A stretch of DNA of 64,000 bases from positions 47,050 to 111,049 of the forward strand of contig DUCF01000036.1 in the NCBI GenBank assembly GCA_012959965.1, given 5' to 3'. This document shows positions 29,713 through 39,571 of the stretch, one piece after another. Both the position numbers and the translations under genes were made by a program. The notes under the pieces are model-generated. The model had not been told where the DNA came from, ran no database searches, and saw only the letters and a program-made list of their open reading frames with translations. Numbering within the stretch: the first letter of the stretch is position 1; the number at the start of each line of letters is the position of its first letter. The DNA is from Candidatus Thioglobus sp. Its GTDB lineage: Bacteria > Pseudomonadota > Gammaproteobacteria > PS1 > Pseudothioglobaceae.

Positions 29713-31773
29713 ATGCTAACTGAGGCGCTTAAAGCTGAAATTCGCGCTTCATTTGAGGCAGCTAAAACACAACTTCCAGGCTATAACAATCGCTCTTCGC
29801 AAAATCGAATGATGGCGGAAATAGCCAAAACCTTGACTGGCGAATACCCCAATTCAAACCCGATTCTTTGCGTCGAAGCGCCGACGGGTACTGGCAAAAC
29901 GATGGCATACTTGATTGCCACCTTACCCATTGCAAAAGCAAATGATAAAAAATTAGTGATTGCCAGTGCAAACGTTGCCCTGCAAGAACAATTGCTTTTT
30001 AAAGATATTGTTGAGGCGCAAAAATATTCAACGGTAAGTTTTGATTACGCGCTTGCTAAAGGTCGCTCTCGTTACGTTTGTGTTCGCAATTTAATCAATC
30101 TCACGGAAGACACCACGGACACTCAATCGTTGTTTGAAGACAGTTTGCTTTGGGATGCGCCTCCGAGCAAAAACCAAATGGATCAACTCAACGAGATGAC
30201 CGAAGATTACACTTCCAACCGCTGGAATGGCGAAATAGACGATTTAGAAACACCGCCCGAGTCTTCGTTATGGCAAAAAGCCGCTTGTAACCGTTTTACT
30301 TGTACGGCCAAAAACTGTGAGTTTTATAACGACTGCGCGTTCTTTAAAGCACGAAAAAAAGTTGCACAAGCGGATGTCATTATTGCTAATCATGATCTTG
30401 TTTTGGCGGATATTTTTAGCGGGAATTCGATTCTTCCAGATGTTGAGGATTGTATTTTTGTCTTCGATGAAGCGCATCACTTCGCCCCAAAAGCATTGTC
30501 TCATTTTTCGCAAAGCACCAGTCTTGACTTTATCAAAACATCGACTCGTCAAGCTCAAAGTGCGATGGATCAAATATGTAAAATCACCCAACAAGACAGT
30601 ATTGATAGCAGGATTGAGACAATTGACACCCTACTATCAGAGTTGAATGCACCCTTATCTGAACTTGATTACTCTGATGATATTCATCTATTTGGCTTGG
30701 CAGGTGTTGATGGCGAAATCATCAATAGCACCAAAAACTTAGCCTCAAGCTTGAGTGCCGCCTATGCTGACTTTTCTGAGAAAAAAGACGACTGGCAGGC
30801 TTTTTGCAAAATCAACCATCAAGATCAGGCAACGGTTGATAATTTAAACAATATTATTGGCCAAAACGAGCAAAACCTATCTTCTATCGTCTCGCTACTA
30901 GGTGCATTCACACAAAGCAGCAACCAGGATAAACCACCACCAAGTCATTGGATTGAAAAATCCCTCATGGCCAATAAAAAAACTAATTATCACCTAAATT
31001 CTGCAAAAATTGACGTCTCCAATCATCTGGATGCTCTTATTTGGTCTAAAGCGGCTGGCGTTGTTCTCACATCAGCAACACTCACCGCGCTCGGTAGTTT
31101 TGGTCGCCTAAACCAACAATTGGGCTTGCAAGAAAAAGACAATCAATATTTACGTCTAGCCTCGCCTTTTGATCATAAATCGGTTGATTTTATTGTTGCT
31201 AAAATGAAATCGAATCCAACCCAAGCCTTTGAGCACACGCAAGAGTTGGGCAAAGAGCTTAAAAAGCGCATCGATCACACGCAAGGTACACTGGTAATTT
31301 TTGCTTCAAATAAACAAATGCAGCTGGTGGCTGACCTTGTTGAGCAGTCCTTAGACTGCTCGCTCCTAATTCAAGGCGAGTACAGTAAAAAACGCATTCT
31401 TGAAAAGCACATTGAGCTGCGCAAAAAAGGCAAAGGCAGTGTTATTTTTGGGCTTGATAGCTTCGCCGAAGGTGTGGATTTAAAAGGTGACAATCTCAAC
31501 CACGTGATGATTGCCAAACTGCGCTTTAGCGTACCCACCTCACCGATTGAAAAAACCACTCAATCGTATCTCGAGTCTCTGAATCGCAATCCATTTATGG
31601 AAATCGCCCTACCGGATGCATCCCTGCGCCTCATTCAAGCTTGCGGCCGACTCATCAGGACTGAGGCCGATACTGGTACAATTACGATTTTTGACAATCG
31701 CCTAACCACTAAATTCTACGGCAAACAATTACTCAGTGCCTTACCTGGATACAATATCGTCATTGAGAAATAA
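29713..31773 (+). CDS. dinG: DinG-family ATP-dependent DNA helicase
   Basis: VEAPTGTGKTMAYLIATLP (Walker A); CVRN...CNRFTCTAKNCEFYNDCAFF FeS cysteines; VFDEAHH; QACGRLIRTEADTG. Confidence 0.9.
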   Translation: MLTEALKAEIRASFEAAKTQLPGYNNRSSQNRMMAEIAKTLTGEYPNSNPILCVEAPTGTGKTMAYLIATLPIAKANDKKLVIASANVALQEQLLFKDIVEAQKYSTVSFDYALAKGRSRYVCVRNLINLTEDTTDTQSLFEDSLLWDAPPSKNQMDQLNEMTEDYTSNRWNGEIDDLETPPESSLWQKAACNRFTCTAKNCEFYNDCAFFKARKKVAQADVIIANHDLVLADIFSGNSILPDVEDCIFVFDEAHHFAPKALSHFSQSTSLDFIKTSTRQAQSAMDQICKITQQDSIDSRIETIDTLLSELNAPLSELDYSDDIHLFGLAGVDGEIINSTKNLASSLSAAYADFSEKKDDWQAFCKINHQDQATVDNLNNIIGQNEQNLSSIVSLLGAFTQSSNQDKPPPSHWIEKSLMANKKTNYHLNSAKIDVSNHLDALIWSKAAGVVLTSATLTALGSFGRLNQQLGLQEKDNQYLRLASPFDHKSVDFIVAKMKSNPTQAFEHTQELGKELKKRIDHTQGTLVIFASNKQMQLVADLVEQSLDCSLLIQGEYSKKRILEKHIELRKKGKGSVIFGLDSFAEGVDLKGDNLNHVMIAKLRFSVPTSPIEKTTQSYLESLNRNPFMEIALPDASLRLIQACGRLIRTEADTGTITIFDNRLTTKFYGKQLLSALPGYNIVIEK

Positions 31774-32348
31774 AAGTATTTTGAGAAAATGGGGAAAGCC
31801 GGACTTTCCTCAATTAAGTTTTAAAGTCTATTTTAATAATTTGCGAAATTTTTATAAAAGCAAATAAAACCCTCTTCAAAAATTTAAGAAATTTTTTCTT
31901 TAGGTCTTGTCACCTTTTTACTTGCCATAAAAGGTAACCGAAAAAAGACACCCTGCAAATCAATAGCTAAATATTACAATTGTTTATTGCACTATATTTT
32001 GGGAACTCACTACGTTCAAACAACCAAATATGGCCACTTCATTGCACAAAGTATTATTTGTATTGTCTTGCAAAGGGGTAAGTCAAAGACCTCAGTGGAT
32101 TGACCACTGTGTTTTTGATAAAAGTGATAAACGGGTTGCACCTTCTTTCTTAATTACTTATTTCCTTTTGCACGATTGTGTGTTTTACACAGCATCTGAC
32201 ATAAATAATCTCCACTTTTATTGGGTTCTCTTTGATATTTTCAAAGTGATATTGACGACTATACCCCTGTGATGATAAATAGTATCAATTTGAGCCTAAA
32301 AAAGGAACAAATAATAATTTTGGATTATTTTATATTGAATTTAGTGCA

Positions 32349-33767
32349 CTACTCCAATCCAAGTTTTTCCCTTATAAAGGCATTGCGGAAAACGCCTTTC
32401 GGATCAAATTGATGGCAAACATTTCGGAATTCAGAAATCTCTGGATACAGCTGATTGACTTGCTCGCCAGTCTGAGGAAACCACTTTCCCCAATGTATTC
32501 GCGCACCAAAGAGCTCAAACATGCTGTTTGCAAGAAATGTTGCTAATGCATAAAAGTCATCTCGCGGTTCAACGTAAGTGATAAAACTGATTGCGTACCA
32601 ATCTTCGGAACCTCCAGATGCCATTGATATAAGGGTGTCGTCTGGCAGTATCCTACGAAAACAAACCGGATAGTGATGAGTGAATTTACCCCTAATACTT
32701 TCCAGTGAATCAAGCAACTCGGTTTTCTGCAATTTCTCATGCGTCGAAATAGATAGCTTATGGTTAGCATCATCTGCGAACTTCAAGATATCAGCAACAA
32801 AACTTGCCGCCTCTGAAACCTTTGGTCTTGTCACAAACAACTCAATTTCCAAATGCCTAAACAACTCGTGCTCCATAACAAGGGCGTGATCGCTTCGATC
32901 GATCACCACCCAGCGCGGGGAAATTAAAGAAGGCGCAACTCTACGAAAAAAGAAATGTATTAATTTTTTGCTTTTCAGTATTGAAGCAAACAACTTCAAT
33001 GTCAGATGCATCCCTAAATCGATTACAAGAAACCAGTACACCCGATACACACCAGCTAGACCATGACGACGACACTCGTTGGAAACAACTCGCTCCTGGG
33101 CAAGAAATAACCAAGAATGTGGCATGAGGAAAAATTGCTGCAGGGGTGCTTGTTTTTCAAGAACAAGGACCTCTTCTATGGTCTGACAAAATGTGGCCTT
33201 TTCCTGAACAAAATATTGCGGTATACAAGGCAGTGTTATTTCAGCTATGACACCCAAACAACCCAAAGAGCAACGAGCTGCTTGCAACTCGACACCATCA
33301 TTAACGTCTGCAACTTGTGCGACATTTTCATCACCTTTAAAGCAAGCCACTCTGAGCGACTCAATATAATGGGAAAGGCTGTGCTTTCCAGAGCCGTGCG
33401 TACCTGTCGCAGTTGCGCCCGCAATAGTTTGCTCAGTAATAAGGCCCAAGGACGGAATAGTCAACCCCTGCTTGTTTAGCGCTTTTAATAGATGTTTAAT
33501 TTGGCAGCCAGCCCCAACCTTTACGCGTGTCTCACCATTCCTCTTAAAAACTTCAACGTGATTAAAATGACACATATCAATCAGGACCTCGTCAGTTTTG
33601 ACTAGGTTGCTCCATGAGTGTAATGAGCCAACAACTCGAATCTTGCCATCTTTGTGCCGTTGGAGAATATCAAGCAATTCGAATTCATTGTTCGGCGAAT
33701 AAAAATACTTGGGTTTAAAGTTTAAATTTCGTCCGAAATTCTGTATTAATTCAGCTGATTTCTTCAA
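32349..33767 (-). CDS. FAD-linked oxidase, D-arabinono-1,4-lactone/L-gulonolactone oxidase-like
   Basis: GSLHSWSNLVKTDEVLIDM; IAGATATGTHGSGKHSLSHYIESL; C-terminal ARIHWGKWFP. Confidence 0.87.
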   Translation of the reverse strand: MKKSAELIQNFGRNLNFKPKYFYSPNNEFELLDILQRHKDGKIRVVGSLHSWSNLVKTDEVLIDMCHFNHVEVFKRNGETRVKVGAGCQIKHLLKALNKQGLTIPSLGLITEQTIAGATATGTHGSGKHSLSHYIESLRVACFKGDENVAQVADVNDGVELQAARCSLGCLGVIAEITLPCIPQYFVQEKATFCQTIEEVLVLEKQAPLQQFFLMPHSWLFLAQERVVSNECRRHGLAGVYRVYWFLVIDLGMHLTLKLFASILKSKKLIHFFFRRVAPSLISPRWVVIDRSDHALVMEHELFRHLEIELFVTRPKVSEAASFVADILKFADDANHKLSISTHEKLQKTELLDSLESIRGKFTHHYPVCFRRILPDDTLISMASGGSEDWYAISFITYVEPRDDFYALATFLANSMFELFGARIHWGKWFPQTGEQVNQLYPEISEFRNVCHQFDPKGVFRNAFIREKLGLE

Positions 33768-33966
33768 GGAAGGAGAATGGCGTATTGTTCGTTAATTCCA
33801 AGAATCATACCAGCATTACAAAATATACAACTCTGCATTGTGTGCTTAAACCTTTTGGGTAATAATTTAATCGCGTGCGCCATAACCTAATAGAAAAACT
33901 GAAAAATTTCGTCAATATCAAAAATTTATCAGATGAATTAATTTCAACCTAGTTTCCATAATAATT

Positions 33967-33990
33967 AACCTATCACCAAGTTGATGGGTT
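33967..33990 (+). other. Stem-loop in hppA upstream region
   Basis: AACCTATCA-CCAAGT-TGATGGGTT, 9-bp stem with one G-U pair, 40 nt before the hppA start. Confidence 0.4.
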
Positions 33991-34030
33991 AAGATAGCGC
34001 CTGAATTTTCAAAAGAATAAAGGAGAAAAA

Positions 34031-36037
34031 ATGGATTTAGATGCAAATTTGATAGCGCCAGCACTGGGTGTTTTAGGGCTGCTTATCGTAATAGTTATCT
34101 ATCAATGGATTAGAAAACAACCTGGCGGTAGTGGAAAAGTACAAAAAATTGGCAAACAAATCCACATTGGTGCAAATGCATTCATGGCTCGTGAATATAA
34201 AATGCTTGGCATTTTTTCTGCCGTTTTATTGATATTAATATATATCTTCTTGGGTTGGATGAGTGCACTTTGTTTCGTTGTTGGTGCTGTATCTTCTGCA
34301 ACAGCAGGCTACATCGGCATGAACACAGCAACCATTGCCAACGTTAGAACAACCCAAGCTGCACACGATCACGGTAGTGCTGCTGCACTTAAAGTAGCCT
34401 TCTTTGGTGGCTCTGTGATGGGCTTGTCTGTTGCTGCACTCGGCCTATTGGGCTTAGGTGGCTTGTATTACTTCTTCGGTGAAACCCACTCAGAGGCGCT
34501 GCACGGTTTTGCAATGGGTGCCTCTGTTGTTGCGCTATTCTCTCGTATTGGCGGCGGCATCTTTACCAAAAGTGCTGATATTGGTGCTGACTTGGTCGGT
34601 AAATTAGAAGCTGGTATCCCAGAAGATGATCCGCGAAATCCCGGCGTTATTGCGGACAACGTAGGTGACAACGTAGGTGATATTGCTGGCATGGGTTCAG
34701 ATATTTTTGAATCCTACTGCGGCTCGATGATTGCAACGATTGCCATTGCTGCAACTATCGCAGGTGACAAGTTACTTGATCTTGGTGGCAATCAATCGGA
34801 GCTAATGTTCTTGCCATTAGCGCTTGCATCGTTAGGGCTAATTTGCTCAATTGTTGGCATTCTTGTAGTGAAAATGTCTTCCAACAAATCACCAGAATCC
34901 GCCCTTAGAACAGGCACGATCGGTTCAGCTGTTTTATTTATTATTACTTCGTACTTTTTAATCGACAAACTGGATGTTGTTAACGACATTTGGGCTGCGG
35001 TACTGATGGGTAGCGTTGGTGGTATTATCATCGGTCTTGTGACTGAATACTACACCGCTGGCAAGCCCATTAGAGATATTGCGGCAGCTGGTGAAACAGG
35101 CGCAGCAACGGTAATGATTAAAGGTTTGGCAATCGGCATGCAATCGGTTGTTCTGCCGATATTTATGATTTGTCTAATTATCTATGTCGCTAACGCTTAT
35201 GTTGGGCTTTACGGTGTTGGTATCGCCGCTATTGGTATGCTGGCAACAGTTGGCATGACAATGGCAATTGATGCTTACGGTCCGATTGCTGACAATGCTG
35301 GTGGTATCGCTGAAATGGCAGGACTTGGTGAAGAGACTCGTAAAATTACTGACTCACTAGATGAGCTTGGCAACACAACTGCAGCTATCGGTAAAGGCTT
35401 TGCGATTGGTGCTGCGGCACTTGCAGCCCTTGCGATTATCACGGCTTACGTTGAGACTGTCAGTGCCAATATCGAAGGCTTTGCTCTCAACCTAAACAGC
35501 GCTGAAGTGTTAATTGGTTTATTTATTGGTGGCACGATTCCTTTCTTAATTTCTGCCATTACAATGACAGCGGTAGGTGATTCTGCATTTGAAATGATTA
35601 GGGAAATCAGAAGGCAATTTCGCGAAATTCCTGGCCTATTAGAAGGCACTGCAGAACCCGATACAGCAAAATGTGTGGATATTGCAACAACAGCCGCTTT
35701 GAAGAAAATGATTCTTCCAGGTATTATTGCCGTTGCAGCGCCTGTTGTGGTTGGTTTTGTTATCGGCCCAATAGCACTCGGTGGCATGCTTGCTGGCGCT
35801 TTGCTTGGTTGTGTACTAATGGCGCTGATGATGGCTAATGCAGGTGGTGCTTGGGACAATGCTAAGAAGCATGTTGAGAAGGGAAACTTTGGCGGCAAAG
35901 GATCGGACACTCACACTGCTACTGTTGTTGGTGATACAGTGGGTGACCCATTCAAGGACACTTCTGGCCCAGCGATGAACATTCTTATTAATGTGATGGC
36001 GATTGTAAGTTTGGTGATTGCGCCTTTACTAACATAA
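34031..36037 (+). CDS. hppA: Membrane-bound ion-translocating pyrophosphatase, K+-dependent type by motif
   Basis: DVGADLVGK-like [57 protein letters not shown]. Confidence 0.97.
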   Translation: MDLDANLIAPALGVLGLLIVIVIYQWIRKQPGGSGKVQKIGKQIHIGANAFMAREYKMLGIFSAVLLILIYIFLGWMSALCFVVGAVSSATAGYIGMNTATIANVRTTQAAHDHGSAAALKVAFFGGSVMGLSVAALGLLGLGGLYYFFGETHSEALHGFAMGASVVALFSRIGGGIFTKSADIGADLVGKLEAGIPEDDPRNPGVIADNVGDNVGDIAGMGSDIFESYCGSMIATIAIAATIAGDKLLDLGGNQSELMFLPLALASLGLICSIVGILVVKMSSNKSPESALRTGTIGSAVLFIITSYFLIDKLDVVNDIWAAVLMGSVGGIIIGLVTEYYTAGKPIRDIAAAGETGAATVMIKGLAIGMQSVVLPIFMICLIIYVANAYVGLYGVGIAAIGMLATVGMTMAIDAYGPIADNAGGIAEMAGLGEETRKITDSLDELGNTTAAIGKGFAIGAAALAALAIITAYVETVSANIEGFALNLNSAEVLIGLFIGGTIPFLISAITMTAVGDSAFEMIREIRRQFREIPGLLEGTAEPDTAKCVDIATTAALKKMILPGIIAVAAPVVVGFVIGPIALGGMLAGALLGCVLMALMMANAGGAWDNAKKHVEKGNFGGKGSDTHTATVVGDTVGDPFKDTSGPAMNILINVMAIVSLVIAPLLT

Positions 36038-36044
36038 CCACATC

Positions 36045-36069
36045 CCAGCTCCGTCAATGGCGGGGCTGG
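36045..36069 (+). terminator. Stem-loop downstream of hppA
   Basis: CCAGCTCCG-TCAATGG-CGGGGCTGG, 9-bp stem (one G-U); no strong U-tract. Confidence 0.45.
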
Positions 36070-36141
36070 AATAACCCAGTTTGATAATTCAATCAGACGC
36101 CCACAAACAAAGAACCAATTATCCTTTCAAATAAGGTGTGT

Positions 36142-37596
36142 TTAGTAGCGCCAGAACGCCTTGTGAAAGAGTGCAATTAGAGTCAACACTTCTAAGCGAC
36201 CAAATAGCATTGAAGCACTGAGAATCCACTTGGAGCTATCGTTAAGAGAGCCATAATTTTGCGCAACTTCGCCCAATCCCGGGCCCAAGTTATTCATTGT
36301 TGCCGCAGTCGCGGAAAAAGAGCTGACTTGATCCATTCCGGTAAACATTAGTAAAATCAAAATCAATACAAAAGAGATTGTGTAGAGGGAGAAAAAACCC
36401 AATACAGATACAAGCGTTTTCTCACCAATTGTTGAGCGATTAAGTTTGACGTTAATCTGTGCATTGGGGTGAATAAACTGCTTAATCTCCTTCATGCCCA
36501 ATCTAAACATCAATAACACCCTAACCACTTTAATGCCACCACCGGTTGAACCCACACAAGCACCAACAAAGCTCACCATTATCAAAAAGACTGGCGCAGC
36601 ATTAGGCCATTGGCTAAAGTTTTGTGAGGCGAAACCTGTTGTGGTAGCCATTGAAACAGTCTGAAACAAGCTGTGTCTCAAGGTCGTCCAAAAACTTTGG
36701 TATTCATTGTTGAAATTTAACACGCTCAAAATAATAAGCACGGAAACAAGCAACACAACAACGTAGGCTTTAAGTTCAGAGTCTTTCCAATAATCAACGA
36801 GAGAGCGGTTATTCCAGGCAACAAAATGCAGTGAGAAATTAATACCTGCTAAAAACATAAATACGATTGCCACCGATTCTATAAAGGCAGAATCAAAATA
36901 ACCGATCGAGGCATCGTGGGTAGAAAATCCACCAATTGCCACTGTTGAAAAACTGTGACCAACAGCGTCAAATAAGCTCATACCCGAGAGAAAGTACGCC
37001 AAGGCACACAAGACTGTTAAAGAGACATAAATCTTCCATAAGGCGATCGCTGTTTGCCTTAATTTAGGTGTTAACCGGTCTTTTGATATGCCACTGGATT
37101 CTGCATGATACAGCTCCATTCCTCCAACGCCAAGTAGTGGGAGGATGGCCACTGCAAGAACAATAATTCCCATACCACCCAGCCATTGCAGCTGCTGTCG
37201 ATAATACAATATAGCCCTGGGTAGCTCGTCAAGACCACTAAGTACAGTCGCACCCGTGGTTGTCAAACCGGACATGGATTCAAAAAATGCCGCCGAAAAA
37301 CTTAAACCGGGAATGGCGTCAGTCAAAAGAAACGGCAGGGTAGCAAAAAGAGACAGAACCACCCAAAAGCAGACCACAATCAGCACGCCTTCTCTTAAAC
37401 GGAAATCCTGTTTGATGGACATAAATGGGTACCACATAAAAAAACCACCCATTAGAGTTATGCCAAAAGACAAAGAGAATGTCGCAAATTCCTTACCATC
37501 GCCGCTGATAAAGTCGATCAAAATTGGGGGAATCTGGGTGAAGCTGAATACCATCAGTAATATTCCAATGGTTTTTGAAACGACGCTTAATTGCAT
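36142..37596 (-). CDS. trkH: Trk-type K+ transporter, membrane subunit TrkH
   Basis: SGLTTTGATVLSGLDELP; MATTTGFASQNFSQWP; GACVGSTGGGIKVVRVLL. Confidence 0.95.
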   Translation of the reverse strand: MQLSVVSKTIGILLMVFSFTQIPPILIDFISGDGKEFATFSLSFGITLMGGFFMWYPFMSIKQDFRLREGVLIVVCFWVVLSLFATLPFLLTDAIPGLSFSAAFFESMSGLTTTGATVLSGLDELPRAILYYRQQLQWLGGMGIIVLAVAILPLLGVGGMELYHAESSGISKDRLTPKLRQTAIALWKIYVSLTVLCALAYFLSGMSLFDAVGHSFSTVAIGGFSTHDASIGYFDSAFIESVAIVFMFLAGINFSLHFVAWNNRSLVDYWKDSELKAYVVVLLVSVLIILSVLNFNNEYQSFWTTLRHSLFQTVSMATTTGFASQNFSQWPNAAPVFLIMVSFVGACVGSTGGGIKVVRVLLMFRLGMKEIKQFIHPNAQINVKLNRSTIGEKTLVSVLGFFSLYTISFVLILILLMFTGMDQVSSFSATAATMNNLGPGLGEVAQNYGSLNDSSKWILSASMLFGRLEVLTLIALFHKAFWRY

Positions 37597-37628
37597 TTTA
37601 AATCACCAATAAAGAAATTCATATTTTG

Positions 37629-38999
37629 CTAATCATTCTCTGAGAATAACGACTCAACTTGGTGAATTTTTCTAACATCCGTCAACATGATCAGCACATG
37701 ATCGCCTTGTGCGATTACCAGTTTTTTAGATGCCATTAACAAATCACTGTCTCGAACAACTGCACCAATAACAACACCTTCTGGTAATTCCAAGTCTTTA
37801 ATTCTTCTGCCAACCACTTTTGAGCTCTTTTCATCGCCATGAACAGCAATTTCAATTGCCTCGGCTTTGCCGTGCTGCAATGAATGAACCTTCATTGTGT
37901 CACCCTTTCTAAGGTGTGAGAGAATGTCACTTACAGTAATTTGATCAGGCGAGACAATCATGTCCACCTCCTCACTCTGCTCCGCCAATGAAGCGTAAAC
38001 ATCGCGTTTAATTAAGGCAATTGTTTTGTGCGCACCCAGTCGTTTTGCCAAAATTGAGACAATAACATTCACTTCATCAGAGTCCGTTAACGCGAGAAAT
38101 AGATCGGTATTTTCAATGCCTTCTTCTAATAACAACTCTTCATCAGAGGCGCTGCCTTGTAAGACTAAGGTGTGATTTAGATGATCGGCAAGCTCTTTTG
38201 CTCTTTCTTCATCAAGCTCAATAAGACGAACGTTGTGCTTTTTCTCAAGGAGTTTGGCCACACTAAAACCAATGTTACCGCCACCCGCAATAAAGATTTT
38301 TTGATAGCCTCTATCAACACGACGAAACTCTTTTAAAACCTTGGCGATGTATTTCTTTTTAGCAATAAAGTAAACGTGATCACCTTCGCGAATAACAGTA
38401 TCACTATTGACTAATAAGACCTTGCCATTTCGATAAAGACTGAAAATTCTCACCTTTGCATCAGGCAAGTGATGTTCTAACTCTCTGATTGGCCTGTTAA
38501 CAATTGGTGTGCCAATGTAAGCGCGGGTTTCAATCAGCTGCACCAATCCATTTTCAAAATCAAACACCTCAGAGGCGCCCGGTTGATCCACAATGCCTTT
38601 AATGTAGTCGGTAATCAGGTTTTCTGGCGTAATAAGGAAGTCAATCGGCACGGCCGATTGAGAAAATAACTCAGGCCTATGCAAGTATTCTGTCGTGCGT
38701 ATTCTGGCAATCTTTGTTTTAACGTTGTACAGCGTGAACGCCATACGACAAGCAACCATGTTGGATTCATCAGATTTCATCACCGAAATCACCATGTCCA
38801 TGGTTTTAATACCCGCTTTTTCAAGTATGCTTGGGTAAGCCCCATGACCGACAACAGTTTTAACGTCCAGGTGTCTTTGAAGCAGGGTCAACTTATCTTC
38901 TTTTTGATCAATAATGGAAACGTCATTAGCACTATCGGCACTCAGATATTTTGCAAGTGTTGAGCCTACTTGACCCGCACCAAGGATTAGAATTTTCAT
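37629..38999 (-). CDS. trkA: Trk K+ transporter NAD-binding subunit TrkA
   Basis: MKILILGAGQVGSTLAKYLS; second RCK half FIAGGGNIGFSVAKLLEKK; two TrkA-C domains. Confidence 0.96.
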   Translation of the reverse strand: MKILILGAGQVGSTLAKYLSADSANDVSIIDQKEDKLTLLQRHLDVKTVVGHGAYPSILEKAGIKTMDMVISVMKSDESNMVACRMAFTLYNVKTKIARIRTTEYLHRPELFSQSAVPIDFLITPENLITDYIKGIVDQPGASEVFDFENGLVQLIETRAYIGTPIVNRPIRELEHHLPDAKVRIFSLYRNGKVLLVNSDTVIREGDHVYFIAKKKYIAKVLKEFRRVDRGYQKIFIAGGGNIGFSVAKLLEKKHNVRLIELDEERAKELADHLNHTLVLQGSASDEELLLEEGIENTDLFLALTDSDEVNVIVSILAKRLGAHKTIALIKRDVYASLAEQSEEVDMIVSPDQITVSDILSHLRKGDTMKVHSLQHGKAEAIEIAVHGDEKSSKVVGRRIKDLELPEGVVIGAVVRDSDLLMASKKLVIAQGDHVLIMLTDVRKIHQVESLFSEND

Positions 39000-39571
39000 C
39001 TTTTATCAATCCCTAAGTCTTTGAGCTTTCGATACAAAGTTGTCCTCTCTAAGCCAGCCTTTTCTGCGACAACAGCAATATTATTATCATGCAATGCTAG
39101 ATGGTGCAATAAATATTGTTTTTCAAATAGATTGCGAGCTTCTTTTAATTTTAGAGAGAAGTCAATTCCACTCACCTCTTGATTCGACTCAGCAGGCGCT
39201 TGTCGCGTTAATATGTTGCGAACAATCGGCAGTAAATCATGTAAAGGTTTCTTTAAAAAATCAATAGCACCCAGTTTGAGCGCTCTTACAATATCACTAG
39301 GTTCCGCATGCCCAGACATCATCACAATCGGGGTATCAAAACCGGCATTAATCCACTCATCTAAAAGCGACATGCCATCTTGACCGGGCATCCAAACATC
39401 CATCAAAACCAAATCAAACTCATGACCAACAATCATTGCCTTGGCCTCAGACGCACCACTGGCGATTACTGCGTGGTAATTCACATCCCCAAGAATATCT
39501 TTAATGATCTCAGTATTCTCTTTCTCATCATCAATAATTAAAATTCTACCGAGATAGTTATCTTCACCCAT
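38996..39571 (-). CDS. NtrX-like response regulator with receiver and Fis-type HTH but no AAA+ sigma54-interaction domain
   Basis: RILIIDDEKENTEIIKDIL...DLVLMDVWMPGQDG...GAIDFLKKPL, then LKEARNLFEKQYLLHHLALHDNNIAVVAEKAGLERTTLYRKLKDLGI. Confidence 0.87.
   Translation of the reverse strand: MGEDNYLGRILIIDDEKENTEIIKDILGDVNYHAVIASGASEAKAMIVGHEFDLVLMDVWMPGQDGMSLLDEWINAGFDTPIVMMSGHAEPSDIVRALKLGAIDFLKKPLHDLLPIVRNILTRQAPAESNQEVSGIDFSLKLKEARNLFEKQYLLHHLALHDNNIAVVAEKAGLERTTLYRKLKDLGIDKR

Noticed and set aside
30317-30646. 109-aa plus-strand ORF in an alternative frame of the dinG-like gene
   Set aside because: Overlaps a confident helicase CDS; composition looks like a frame shadow.
32030-32272. 80-aa ORF MATSLHKVLFVLSCKG...
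   Set aside because: Low-complexity, no recognisable domain, no clear RBS; kept only as part of the unexplained intergenic region.
34640-34690. Direct repeat GACAACGTAGGTGA in hppA
   Set aside because: Encodes the conserved DNVGDNVGD substrate motif of membrane pyrophosphatases.
35446-35910. 154-aa minus-strand ORF within hppA
   Set aside because: Shadow ORF from biased codon composition of a membrane protein gene.
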